Of a stretch of DNA of 64,000 bases, positions 8,330 to 15,256 are shown piece by piece. The notes under the pieces are model-generated. The model was not told where the DNA came from and did not search any database. It worked only from the letters and a program-made list of their open reading frames with translations. The translations under genes and the position numbers were made by a program. The DNA is taken from positions 310,001 through 374,000 of the forward strand of contig JAHCAU010000002.1 of NCBI GenBank assembly GCA_019634715.1, written 5' to 3'. Within the stretch, counting starts at the first letter, position 1; each line of letters opens with the position of its first letter. Source of the stretch: Lysobacter sp. GTDB taxonomy: Bacteria > Pseudomonadota > Gammaproteobacteria > Xanthomonadales > Xanthomonadaceae.

Positions 8330-9019
8330 TCACGCAGGTTGCAGTTCGGCCTGGTGGCTCCACTCCTGCGTCTTGAAGTCCAGCGCGTAGCCCAAATCGC
8401 CCAGGCGGGCGATCTGCGCGCGCAGGGCGCGGCGGTCGATGGTCGAATCCAGTTTCACGGACTCACCCAGCGGCCACAACAGGCCGAACAGCGCGGCGTC
8501 GCCATCTTCGGCGCTGCCAGAGACAGCCGCCGCAGTGGACGTTGGCGAATCCACTCCGAAAGGCGTGGTATCGATCAGCGGGTCCGCGGATGCCTGCACG
8601 GGGGCGGGCTTGGCGGGCCTGGATGCCTTGGCGGGCTTGACCGGCGTCGCCGCAGGCTGCGTCCCTTGCTCTTCATCGAGTGGATCGACCTCCTGCGTGG
8701 CGAAGCTGCGGGCCTCGTCACGGCTCAGCTTGTCGATGCCGCTCAGCGTCATCCCGTCCAGGCTGGCGCGGATCTCGAACCGCATGCCGCCACCGACCGG
8801 ATAGGATCTCGGAAAGATGTAGCGGATGACGAACTCCCCGTCGTACTTGCCTTCGGGGTACTGCTCCAGCTCGGGGTCCTTGACCTCGAACACACCGAGG
8901 TGCGTGGTGAGGCGGCCGACCGTGAACGGGCCGTTCTTGCCGCGGATGGTACGCAGCGTGAGCTGGCCGGGGACGACGATGGGCGCAACCGATTTCTCGG
9001 AAGCCGATGGGGTTGCCAT
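8330..9019 (-). CDS. DUF3275 family ICE protein
   Basis: A 229-residue protein. The N-terminal half (VVPGQLTLRTIRGKNGPFTV, then FEVKDPELEQYPEGKYDGEF and IFPRSYPVGGGMRFEIRASL, about residues 15-95) matches DUF3275, a family I know mainly from PAGI-2/clc-type ICEs. The middle is a low-complexity Pro/Ala/Lys linker. The tail (LFGLLWPLGESVKLDSTIDR) is a small helical domain of about 55 residues. The fold around residues 20-90 looks like an OB-type beta barrel, which would suit nucleic-acid binding, but this is a guess. ATG 9019 follows AGGAGAACCATC. Confidence 0.78.
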   Translation of the reverse strand: MATPSASEKSVAPIVVPGQLTLRTIRGKNGPFTVGRLTTHLGVFEVKDPELEQYPEGKYDGEFVIRYIFPRSYPVGGGMRFEIRASLDGMTLSGIDKLSRDEARSFATQEVDPLDEEQGTQPAATPVKPAKASRPAKPAPVQASADPLIDTTPFGVDSPTSTAAAVSGSAEDGDAALFGLLWPLGESVKLDSTIDRRALRAQIARLGDLGYALDFKTQEWSHQAELQPA

Positions 9020-9044
9020 GATGGTTCTCCTGATGATGAATGAC

Positions 9045-9072
9045 GGGCCGCCGACGGCACCCGGTGGATGAG
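9045..9072 (-). promoter_or_regulatory. Leader hairpin before the DUF3275 gene
   Basis: Box CTCATCCACC on the coding strand (plus GGTGGATGAG, 9063-9072), then a short GCCG/CGGC stem-loop (9047-9050 with 9055-9058) flanked by GGG/CCC. Member of the repeated leader family. Confidence 0.4.
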
Positions 9073-9113
9073 AGGAAATGGCCTCGCCCGAGGTGGGCGA
9101 GGTCCGCGTGGCA

Positions 9114-9941
9114 TCACGCCTTGAGCTGGCGCATGCCTTCGGCCAGCAGCCACAACGCCCGGTTCAGGCGCAGGTTCTGGTCGATGCCTTGCACCGGACG
9201 GGTGCGCTGATTGCGGCCGTTGGCCGTGCGTCCGTTCAGGCCCCCCTTGACGAGGTTCTCCTGGACGCGGTTGAAGACGGCCCACAAGTCGTTCTTGCGG
9301 TCGTCCCATCGCCGGGGTGCCAGCAGTTGGCTCTCCGTGACAGGCGTGGACTTGGCTGGATCGTCGTACTTGAGTGCGAGCGCGGAGTTTGCAAAGACCT
9401 CCGCTTCGCCCTCATCGAGGGTGATGGTGCGCATCGCATCGCGCGCGTTCTGCACGCGCTCGAAGCCTTCGAGGACTCCGTAGGCACCTTCGATCACCTG
9501 GCTGGCCACGTCGCCCTTGTGGGGAACGCGGATGTCGGCGGTGGTGTCACCGCAAACCAGGCCGTTGTGGCAGACGAACCGGAACATGCCGGCGAGCATC
9601 TGATAGCTGCTCGTGCCGTCGTGGCTGTTGAGCAGGATGATCTCGTTCGCCTCGTCGCCGTTGATCTGGCTCGCATGGCGAAGTCGGATGAGGTGCTTCG
9701 TGTACTCGCGCCGGTCTTCGTTGCGCACGCGTGTCTGGCACACCATGAAGGGCTCGAAGCCCTCCTGGCGCAGCTTGGTCAGCACGGTCGAGGTCGGTAT
9801 GTAGGCATACCGATCGGACCGGCTCCCATGCGGAGCGTCGGCGAAGATCGACGGAACGACGGCACGAATGCGGTCGTCCGAGAGTGGACGATCGGAGCGC
9901 AGGATCGGGGATTGCGGAGCAAAACGGGATGCCAGAGACAT
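9114..9941 (-). CDS. DUF932 domain protein
   Basis: A 275-residue protein of the DUF932 family (phage/plasmid-like protein). Characteristic blocks are YIPTSTVLTKLRQEGFEPFM (about residues 50-70), EIILLNSHDGTSSYQMLAGM (about 110-130) and FRFVCHNGLVCGDT. DUF932 proteins are common on plasmids, phages and ICEs. Their function is unknown, though an association with DNA replication or repair modules is often noted. ATG 9941 has AAGGAG 9 nt upstream; the in-frame start at 10079 would read through the leader. Length is normal for the family. Confidence 0.85.
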   Translation of the reverse strand: MSLASRFAPQSPILRSDRPLSDDRIRAVVPSIFADAPHGSRSDRYAYIPTSTVLTKLRQEGFEPFMVCQTRVRNEDRREYTKHLIRLRHASQINGDEANEIILLNSHDGTSSYQMLAGMFRFVCHNGLVCGDTTADIRVPHKGDVASQVIEGAYGVLEGFERVQNARDAMRTITLDEGEAEVFANSALALKYDDPAKSTPVTESQLLAPRRWDDRKNDLWAVFNRVQENLVKGGLNGRTANGRNQRTRPVQGIDQNLRLNRALWLLAEGMRQLKA

Positions 9942-9969
9942 GGCTGATCTCCTTTGAGAAATGCGGTAA

Positions 9970-10006
9970 CCGCGCGGCGGTGAGACCACGCGGAACTCGG
10001 GGGATG
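9970..10006 (-). promoter_or_regulatory. Leader hairpin before the DUF932 gene
   Basis: TTTCATCCCCC box on the coding strand, a CCGCG/CGCGG stem (9970-9974 with 9989-9993), an ATTTCTC tract and AAGGAG. Same layout as the other leaders of the block. Confidence 0.45.
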
Positions 10007-10085
10007 AAATGCGCAAGCGCGCGTCATGGGGACGCGGCGGATGCGGGAAGAGAAGCGACAAGGCCCCGTGAGGGGCCATGCCGTA

Positions 10086-10991
10086 TCAGAACGAAGCAGC
10101 CAATGCCGGCTCCTGCTCCTCGACTTGCGCCTCGGGCTCGCGCTCGGCGGGCTCGGTGGCCGTGTCGATGGCGTCGTCGGCTTCGGACGCGGATGCGTCT
10201 TCGGCCGGCGGCGCCTCGGGTTGCGCCTGGCTCGTCGGATAGACCTGGGTGCCGTCGATCTTGATCAGACCGATGTGGACCAGCGTCGATTTCAGGCTTG
10301 CAGCCGGTTCCCCAGCATGTTCGCCCTTGGTGCGGATGTACGGATCGATCTTCATGTCGTTCAACTTGAAGCCGACCAGCACCTTGCGATCCCCTTCGAT
10401 GGCCTGCACGCACCGGCGAACCAGGTGCTCGGCTTCAGGGGTGGCGACGATGGTGTCGAAGTACCGATATTCCGGTTCACCGACAGGCCCGGACAGTGCC
10501 GCGATGCAGCACGACAGGAACGGATCGCCATCCTTGGGGGAGACGTCCTTCGGACGGCTGAGGTAGCCGATGCCGCGGGTGATCAGCTCGTGCTGCTTGA
10601 TCGAAGCCAGTTCGGCTCGGTCAAGCGGCTCGGCCTTGAGCAGTCGTGCCTTGAGGGACGCGGCGGCCTGGCCTTTGTGCTCACCCTTGTCGCGGATATA
10701 CGCATCGCCCCAGAGGTCGCCGAGGCGAAAGCGCACCAGCGGGCGCTGCTTGGGATCGTCAACGCCGATGTAGCGCTCGACCAGGTTCTTGGCCTCGGCA
10801 CCCGAGACCTTCACATCGAAGTAGCGGTAGCTGGGGTCCTTGGCAGAACCGACCAGCGCGGCGATGGTGCATGCCAGGAAAGGCTGCGCACGGCGGCCGC
10901 CCCGGACGGGAACCTCACGGACACGCTGGACGTAGCCGATGCCCGAGGTGTGGATGTCGAAATACGATTTCTCGTTGGGCGTGGTGCTCAT
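10086..10991 (-). CDS. STY4534 family ICE replication protein (DUF3577, duplicated)
   Basis: A 301-residue protein with two tandem copies of a domain of about 115 residues: residues about 5-120 (YFDIHTSGIGYVQRVREVPV, then PFLACTIAALVGSAKD and RYFDVKVSG) and about 125-240 (ITRGIGYLSRPKDVSPKDGD, then PFLSCCIAALSGPVGE and RYFDTIVATPEA). This is the DUF3577/STY4534 pattern, annotated as an ICE replication protein. The acidic Ala/Glu tail resembles SSB tails, so ssDNA or partner binding is plausible. Most homologues I know have a single copy of the domain, so the duplication may be unusual. ATG 10991 has GGAG 7 nt upstream. Confidence 0.8.
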   Translation of the reverse strand: MSTTPNEKSYFDIHTSGIGYVQRVREVPVRGGRRAQPFLACTIAALVGSAKDPSYRYFDVKVSGAEAKNLVERYIGVDDPKQRPLVRFRLGDLWGDAYIRDKGEHKGQAAASLKARLLKAEPLDRAELASIKQHELITRGIGYLSRPKDVSPKDGDPFLSCCIAALSGPVGEPEYRYFDTIVATPEAEHLVRRCVQAIEGDRKVLVGFKLNDMKIDPYIRTKGEHAGEPAASLKSTLVHIGLIKIDGTQVYPTSQAQPEAPPAEDASASEADDAIDTATEPAEREPEAQVEEQEPALAASF

Positions 10992-11038
10992 GGTGAATCT
11001 CCATTGGGATGAAGCGGAGACACACCGGCCCCACGCAT

Positions 11039-11075
11039 GCGGGGAAAGGTGCGTAACCCCGCGGTGGGTTGATAA
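11039..11075 (-). promoter_or_regulatory. Leader hairpin before the STY4534 gene
   Basis: CTTATCAACCCACC box on the coding strand followed by a perfect GCGGGG/CCCCGC stem (11057-11062 with 11039-11044). Lies between the longer three-hairpin element and the start codon. Confidence 0.45.
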
Positions 11076-11082
11076 GGCGAAA

Positions 11083-11217
11083 GCATCCACCACCAGGACT
11101 GGTGGCCGCTCGCGGACGGATGCGGTGCGAGCTGGCTCGGTCACGCAGTGGGAACTGCGCGGCAACCTCGAAGACCGATGGTTGCCTGGCATGTCGCTGA
11201 CAACGTCAGCAGGCATG
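11083..11217 (-). promoter_or_regulatory. Three-hairpin leader element, copy A
   Basis: Upstream of the STY4534 gene. Stem I: GCATCC (11083-11088) with GGATGC (11118-11123), enclosing CCACC/GGTGG. Stem II: GGCAACC (11161-11167) with GGTTGCC (11180-11186). Stem III: CATG (11190-11193) with CATG (11214-11217), enclosing GCTGAC/GTCAGC around an AAC loop. Copies B and C keep the layout with different bases in the stems, which points to a conserved RNA or DNA structure. Confidence 0.55.
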
Positions 11218-11352
11218 GGGTCAGCATGGCCGGGCCTCGCGCGCGCGGCAGCAATCAATCGGCATCCGGGCGTTTCCCTTTGCGTCCGCCACTTGATCCG
11301 GCCCAAAAGAAAGCCCCCAATGGAGGCTGCGAGGGGTGTAGCAGTAGTTGCG

Positions 11353-11706
11353 CTATGCCGATGGAGCGACCTTCAGCGACAGGTGCGTCGTGCTGGCGGA
11401 CAGCATCAGATCGTCCGTGCTATGCAGGATGCGGGCGAAGACGCCTTCCTTCGAGTCGAAGAATTCGCCGAAATCGTCGCCGCCCAATTCGGCGTGTGCC
11501 AGTTCCCACCAGTCGTCGAACGGGTCGGTATCTGGGTTGCAGCCGACGGCATAGGCCAGCAGCTTCACGCGGCCATCGGGGCGGCGCTCCCCGCGCTCGG
11601 CGAGGAAGTACACACCCTGGTCCTTGGCGAGAGCGACGCGGCATTGGTTGGCAACGGCCTCGGCCAGCACGGGGCGCAAGTCGGAGCCTTTGAATCTCAG
11701 TGACAT
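11353..11706 (-). CDS. DUF3085 domain protein
   Basis: A 117-residue protein of the DUF3085 family, seen on plasmids and ICEs. Family blocks visible are FKGSDLRPVLAEAVANQCRV (about residues 4-23), GVYFLAERGERRPDGRVKLL (about 31-50) and CNPDTDPFDDWWELAHAELG (about 55-75). The last block carries the conserved acidic/aromatic DDWW. Function unknown. ATG 11706 has AGGAGATCAACC before it. A strong terminator-like hairpin ends only about 20 nt upstream of the start codon, so read-through may control expression. Confidence 0.8.
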   Translation of the reverse strand: MSLRFKGSDLRPVLAEAVANQCRVALAKDQGVYFLAERGERRPDGRVKLLAYAVGCNPDTDPFDDWWELAHAELGGDDFGEFFDSKEGVFARILHSTDDLMLSASTTHLSLKVAPSA

Positions 11707-11721
11707 GGTTGATCTCCTGAA

Positions 11722-11756
11722 GAAAAAGGCCCTCCACCCGAATGGATGGAAGGCCT
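11722..11756 (-). terminator. Terminator or attenuator directly before DUF3085
   Basis: Minus-strand stem AGGCCTTCCA pairs with TGGAGGGCCT (11727-11756, one bulge) and is followed by TTTTTCT. It would end transcripts of the 11788-12591 gene, but its T tract runs into the DUF3085 ribosome-binding site, so it could also act as an attenuator for that gene. Confidence 0.6.
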
Positions 11757-11787
11757 ATGGGGGGCAAGTCGCTGGCAGGCTGCGGAT

Positions 11788-12591
11788 TCAGTCGTAGCGC
11801 CGCTTGGTCGTCTTGGCGTCGATCACGCTCACGTCGATCAGGCGCCAGCGCCCGTCATCGATGAGCCGCTCCAACACTTCACCGAGCATGTCGAAATACA
11901 CCTCGTCGTGCCGATCGACCAGTTCATCGTGGCGGTGCAGTTCCACCACGTAGGTGTCGCCCGCGCGGTCGTACAGGATCGTCACCTGGCCCTCGAACTT
12001 CGCGGTCGAGACCGTGAAGCTGATCGCCGGAGGTGTTTCGATGATCTTGGACGGCGTGGGATCGACCCAGGTGAAGTCGCGAGCACCCGCATCGACCAGC
12101 ATGTGGGTGATGTGTCGGAACCCGTCGGGTGCCGGCATTTCCTCCAATTGCTGGATGAGCTGGCCCAGTTCCAGGCACTGCGGCTCGGGGATGGGCAGCT
12201 TTGCCGGTGCAGAGCCGAGGATGTGCGTCTTGACGATGTAGGGAGTGCCGTCGGACGTCATCTCCGTGCGCTCTTCGGGGGTGTCCGCACGCAGGCCGTC
12301 GAAGCGGCGGCGGGCATACGGTTGGACATGCACCTTGGTGCCTTCGCTGGGAACGATGGATACCAGGTTGGGATCGAGTACCGCGAACTCGCTGGGCTTG
12401 AGCTTGACGACAATGGCGTCGCCGTTGGCCGCGACCACCTTGCCGTCGAACGGCTGGGGATCGATGACGAAGCCCAATGCCGAGGACTGCGGCTGATCAT
12501 CGAACACATGGTACTTGAACGACCGCACGTTGCGGGGCACATGGCCTGCGACAAGCGAAGGCATCAGGGTCTTGATGAGAGAGCGATCCAT
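11788..12591 (-). CDS. Conserved ICE hypothetical protein
   Basis: A 267-residue soluble protein beginning MDRSLIKTLMPSLVAGHVPR. It contains GDAIVVKLKPSEFAVLDPNL (about residues 60-80), a central TPYIVKTHILGSAPAKLPIP and an acidic C-terminal half (DELVDRHDEVYFDMLGEVLE). No named domain or catalytic motif is recognised. ATG 12591 follows AAGGAGATTCCC, a very good ribosome-binding site. The gene has both the short hairpin leader and a copy of the three-hairpin element upstream, so it is probably one of the independently regulated units of the block. Confidence 0.65.
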   Translation of the reverse strand: MDRSLIKTLMPSLVAGHVPRNVRSFKYHVFDDQPQSSALGFVIDPQPFDGKVVAANGDAIVVKLKPSEFAVLDPNLVSIVPSEGTKVHVQPYARRRFDGLRADTPEERTEMTSDGTPYIVKTHILGSAPAKLPIPEPQCLELGQLIQQLEEMPAPDGFRHITHMLVDAGARDFTWVDPTPSKIIETPPAISFTVSTAKFEGQVTILYDRAGDTYVVELHRHDELVDRHDEVYFDMLGEVLERLIDDGRWRLIDVSVIDAKTTKRRYD

Positions 12592-12611
12592 GGGAATCTC
12601 CTTGGGGAAGA

Positions 12612-12659
12612 ACAAGGGAATTCCGGCCCGCAAGGGAGAGATCCCTTGTGGGTGGATGG
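12612..12659 (-). promoter_or_regulatory. Leader hairpin before the 11788-12591 gene
   Basis: CCATCCACCC box (plus 12650-12659), a perfect ACAAGGG/CCCTTGT stem (arms 12643-12649 and 12612-12618), a TCTTCCCC tract and AAGGAG. One of the clearest members of the leader family. Confidence 0.55.
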
Positions 12660-12757
12660 ACGCGGTACGTCCACAGGAAAAAACGACCAGCACGGTTTCC
12701 CGCACTTGCAGCCTCGAAGGTCTCGGCTGCCTGGGCATGTGTCGGCAACGCCAACGA
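12657..12757 (-). promoter_or_regulatory. Three-hairpin leader element, copy B
   Basis: Stem I: TGGACG (12657-12662) with CGTCCA (12668-12673). Stem II: GCAGCC (12708-12713) with GGCTGC (12725-12730). Stem III: CATGT with ACATG, enclosing GGC-AAC-GCC. Same order and similar spacing as copies A and C but different stem sequences. Lies 65-165 nt upstream of ATG 12591. Confidence 0.55.
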
Positions 12758-12844
12758 ACATGGGGACAAGGATGGCCCTGGGCCGGGCTACCCGCCCGTA
12801 TGAAACGGCACTACGCTGCACCCGGTTTCCTGCCATGCAGGTAA

Positions 12845-12867
12845 GAAAAAGCCCCTCGAAAGGGGCT
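12845..12867 (-). terminator. Terminator after the 12875-13153 gene
   Basis: Minus-strand stem AGCCCCT/AGGGGCT (12850-12867) with a short loop, followed by TTTTTC. It begins about 8 bp after the stop at 12875, so it ends that transcript before the next leader. Confidence 0.8.
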
Positions 12868-12874
12868 GGATGCG

Positions 12875-13153
12875 TCAGGCGTCGTACACGAAGCAGTGCT
12901 CGCGCTGATGCGGGAAGAAGACATGCTTCCATGTGTCGCCGCTGGTGTTGCCACCGTCGAAAACGACCATCTCGTAGTCGTCAATGTCGGTGTCCACCAG
13001 GTCGGCGCTGGCGATATGGCGCATGTGCAGCGTGCCGCGCGTGCGCTCGAATACCAGGATCTGGCCGATGGCGTCGTCCTGGCTCATGGCGTTGACGCAG
13101 GCTCCGAGCTGATGCTCGAAGTCGCTTACGGGCGAAATGAGGTCGGGGAACAT
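12875..13153 (-). CDS. Small conserved ICE protein
   Basis: A 92-residue soluble protein beginning MFPDLISPVSDFEHQLGACV, with a central IGQILVFERTRGTLHMRHIA and the acidic DLVDTDIDDYEMVVFDGGNT. No named domain is recognised. ATG 13153 has AGGAGCACCTC directly upstream and the gene has its own terminator and leader hairpin, so it is likely a genuine, separately expressed gene. Confidence 0.6.
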   Translation of the reverse strand: MFPDLISPVSDFEHQLGACVNAMSQDDAIGQILVFERTRGTLHMRHIASADLVDTDIDDYEMVVFDGGNTSGDTWKHVFFPHQREHCFVYDA

Positions 13154-13176
13154 GAGGTGCTCCTGTGAAATGGACC

Positions 13177-13204
13177 AGCCCGGCTCCTGGTGGGGAGACG
13201 GGCT
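13177..13204 (-). promoter_or_regulatory. Leader hairpin before the 12875-13153 gene
   Basis: AGCCCG/CGGGCT stem (13177-13182 with 13199-13204), followed on the coding strand by CCATTTCAC and AGGAG. The upstream box is degenerate (CCCCCATTCC). Confidence 0.4.
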
Positions 13205-13247
13205 GGAATGGGGGAACGAAGAGAAAAGCTGGTGTGTCGTGCGGCGG

Positions 13248-13985
13248 CTAGGACTCGGCCAGCGGCAGGCCCAGCAGCGCGGGTGCGTCGGCGTCGAGGA
13301 TCAGGATGCGCACATCGGCCTGGCCAGCCAGTTCAAGGATGTTCGCCAGGTCGTCCGGCATGCCCTTGTTCCGGTGCTCTTGTCGAAGCTGCTCTGCGCT
13401 GATGCCCTCGGCGTGCTCCAGGTTCTGGTCCGTCCAGGGCGTGGAAATCAGCTTGACGCCGATCGCTGGGCTGTACGGAACCCGGAAGGCGATGAACAAG
13501 AAAGCCTCCGGCGTCGCGAGGTCTGCCAGGTTGGCGAGGTACTGGCCGGTTTCCTCGCTGATGTGTGCGCTGCTGATTTCCCAGCACCGGCTATAGTAGC
13601 CGGTCTCGAAACTCAGGCGCTGCACCACTTCCCGCGCAGCCTCGGCCGAATAGGTGTCGCCGACGTGGACAGGGCGGCCGTCAATATCGTCGCCATGGAT
13701 GGCGTAGACCACGGCGCCGATCACGCCTTCGCCGCCGACATCTTCACCGGCTTCGCATTCGGCCAGCACCTCGGCACTCACGGGTTCGGCGCCATTGCTG
13801 ACCACCGCGAAGTCGCTGGTGACGATGCAGGACGATGAAACCAGTTCCTCGTCGGAGAGGTGCTCTTGGCTTGCGTGGATGTTTCGCCAGACATGCGGGC
13901 TTCCGTCCTCGTAGCTGACGGACAGCGTGCGGACGACTTTCAGATTCCAGTAGCCACGGAGAAAGGGATTGGGATTCTGGGACAT
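13248..13985 (-). CDS. DUF5983-like ICE protein
   Basis: A 245-residue acidic soluble protein beginning MSQNPNPFLRGYWNLKVVRT. The first 60 residues (VSYEDGSPHVWRNIHASQEH, then SCIVTSDFAVVSNG) resemble DUF5983, which I recall from ICE and plasmid proteins. The rest is rich in Glu and Ala, with HGDDIDGRPVHVGDTYSAEA and VRILILDADAPALLGLP. No catalytic motif is seen. Start 13985 has GGAGAGTTCCC before it; the ORF could be extended to 14096, but that would cross the leader hairpins. Confidence 0.6.
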   Translation of the reverse strand: MSQNPNPFLRGYWNLKVVRTLSVSYEDGSPHVWRNIHASQEHLSDEELVSSSCIVTSDFAVVSNGAEPVSAEVLAECEAGEDVGGEGVIGAVVYAIHGDDIDGRPVHVGDTYSAEAAREVVQRLSFETGYYSRCWEISSAHISEETGQYLANLADLATPEAFLFIAFRVPYSPAIGVKLISTPWTDQNLEHAEGISAEQLRQEHRNKGMPDDLANILELAGQADVRILILDADAPALLGLPLAES

Positions 13986-14024
13986 GGGAACTCTCCAGAT
14001 TGGATAATGGAGCCAATCCCCGCC

Positions 14025-14054
14025 ACCGGGAATTGGACCCGGTGGGTTGAAAGG
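14025..14054 (-). promoter_or_regulatory. Leader hairpin before the DUF5983-like gene
   Basis: CTTTCAACCCACC box on the coding strand, an ACCGGG/CCCGGT stem (14025-14030 with 14038-14043), and a second GATTGG/CCAATC stem nearer the start. Member of the leader family. Confidence 0.45.
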
Positions 14055-14192
14055 AGAAAATGCGTCAGGCAGCGCTGACCATGGCGTTGCCAGCACTGCG
14101 CTGGACGACGGGAAATGAATCGAGGGACATGGCCTTGTGGGCGCATGTCCCTCGTGGGGGTGCGAAAAGGCGGTGGTGTGCCGGGGACCGGC

Positions 14193-14585
14193 TCACCAAC
14201 CGTTGTAGTTCACCAGCAGGTTGGCGATGACCTTGCGGCGTTGCAGATCGAGACCGTCGAAGTCCGACAGCCCGTGGAAGTGGCAGCGCTTGAGCATGGC
14301 ACCGCCCTCGCGCGCGTTGTAGAAGCTGACCATGGCGGACAAGAACATGCGTTCGCCGCTGCTCAGGACGCCGAGGGCATCGTTGAGCCGCAGCATGTTG
14401 GGACGCAGATCCCACTTGCTCTTGGCCTGGTTCAGACCTTCACGGGTGCCGTCGCCGAACCACTCGGGGCCAGCGATCTCGACGCCGCGCTTCCATGCCT
14501 CGAAAAAGGCTTGGGGCGCAGCAGCGAAATGCTGTTCTTCCCGCATGATCTGATCGACGACTTCCCGCGGCAGCAGTTGGTTCAT
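14193..14585 (-). CDS. Conserved ICE hypothetical protein
   Basis: A 130-residue helical protein beginning MNQLLPREVVDQIMREEQHF, with FEAWKRGVEIAGPEWFGDGT and a C-terminal FDGLDLQRRKVIANLLVNYN. No named domain is recognised. A central SSGERMFLSAMVSFYNAREG could be a small enzyme or binding core, but nothing specific can be claimed. It follows the 14607-14831 gene by 21 bp and lacks the hairpin leader, so those two are probably co-transcribed. Confidence 0.6.
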   Translation of the reverse strand: MNQLLPREVVDQIMREEQHFAAAPQAFFEAWKRGVEIAGPEWFGDGTREGLNQAKSKWDLRPNMLRLNDALGVLSSGERMFLSAMVSFYNAREGGAMLKRCHFHGLSDFDGLDLQRRKVIANLLVNYNGW

Positions 14586-14606
14586 GACATGATTCCTTCA
14601 GTTGGA

Positions 14607-14831
14607 TCAGGGAATGGCGAGCTGGGACCAGCCGCCTCTTTCGAGGGCACGTTGAGCCGCGGCATAGCTGCGGAAGTACTCGCGGGATTCCCGCGAAACG
14701 GGGCCTTCGGTATCGCGCGTGCCGATGTAGTGGCCGGCGGCGCTTTGGAGGACTTCGAGCGGCAGGAACTTGCCGCAGTAGGTCGAGGCCAATTGCCCGA
14801 AGGTTTGGCCGAAAGAGGCTTGTTGGGACAT
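14607..14831 (-). CDS. Small ICE hypothetical protein
   Basis: A 74-residue protein beginning MSQQASFGQTFGQLASTYCG, with ESREYFRSYAAAQRALERGG near the C-terminus. No recognised domain. ATG 14831 follows AAGGAGTCCGTCC. It is the first gene of the leftward block and has both the short leader hairpin and a three-hairpin element upstream, so the block's upstream promoter probably lies near 14,900-15,060. Confidence 0.55.
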   Translation of the reverse strand: MSQQASFGQTFGQLASTYCGKFLPLEVLQSAAGHYIGTRDTEGPVSRESREYFRSYAAAQRALERGGWSQLAIP

Positions 14832-14850
14832 GGACGGACTCCTTGGAAAA

Positions 14851-14900
14851 GCGGGGCCTCGTCCCTCACGGGATGGCAGCTCCCGCACGCGGTTGATAAA
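14851..14900 (-). promoter_or_regulatory. Leader hairpin before the 14607-14831 gene
   Basis: TTTTATCAACCGC box on the coding strand, a GCGGG/CCCGC stem (14851-14855 with 14882-14886) holding a TCCC/GGGA inner stem, then TTTTCC and AAGGAG. Same order of parts as the other leaders. Confidence 0.5.
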
Positions 14901-14902
14901 AA

Positions 14903-15026
14903 GCATCAGCGTCACGAGGACGCGCGTCCGCGGAATTGATGCGATGCGGACTGGTGGGCAACGCGGGAGAGACCCGCGGCAGCTTGGAACCCTGGCTACT
15001 GGCATGTGCTGACGAATCAGCGAACA
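14903..15026 (-). promoter_or_regulatory. Three-hairpin leader element, copy C
   Basis: Stem I: GCATCA (14903-14908) with TGATGC (14937-14942), enclosing GCGTC/GACGC. The stem II region (14979-15002) is weaker. Stem III: CATGTGCTGA with TCAGC..ACATG (15003-15026) around a CGAA loop. Compared with copy A, both strands of stem I change together (C-G to A-T), a compensatory change. Confidence 0.55.
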
Positions 15027-15256
15027 TGCGGGCAGCTTCGTGCGCGGGCCGCGTCGCGTCAGTTGGAAAACGGCATCCGGCCGAGCCCCGATTGATCGCT
15101 CAGCCTGCTGGTCATAGCTGGCAGGGTCCGGCTATAAGGATCAGTTGAAGTTGGAAGCCGTCTGGCGGCTTCAGGCTGAAAGCAGCCGTTCATCAGGGAC
15201 TGCTTTGTGATCCCGAAGTGGGGGAAGTCAGGCTGGAAGCTGTCACCTCGCAAACC

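Noticed and set aside
11083..15026. Firm identification of the three-hairpin element as the radC RNA motif
   Set aside because: Context is suggestive, but I cannot compare with the covariance model, so no name is given.
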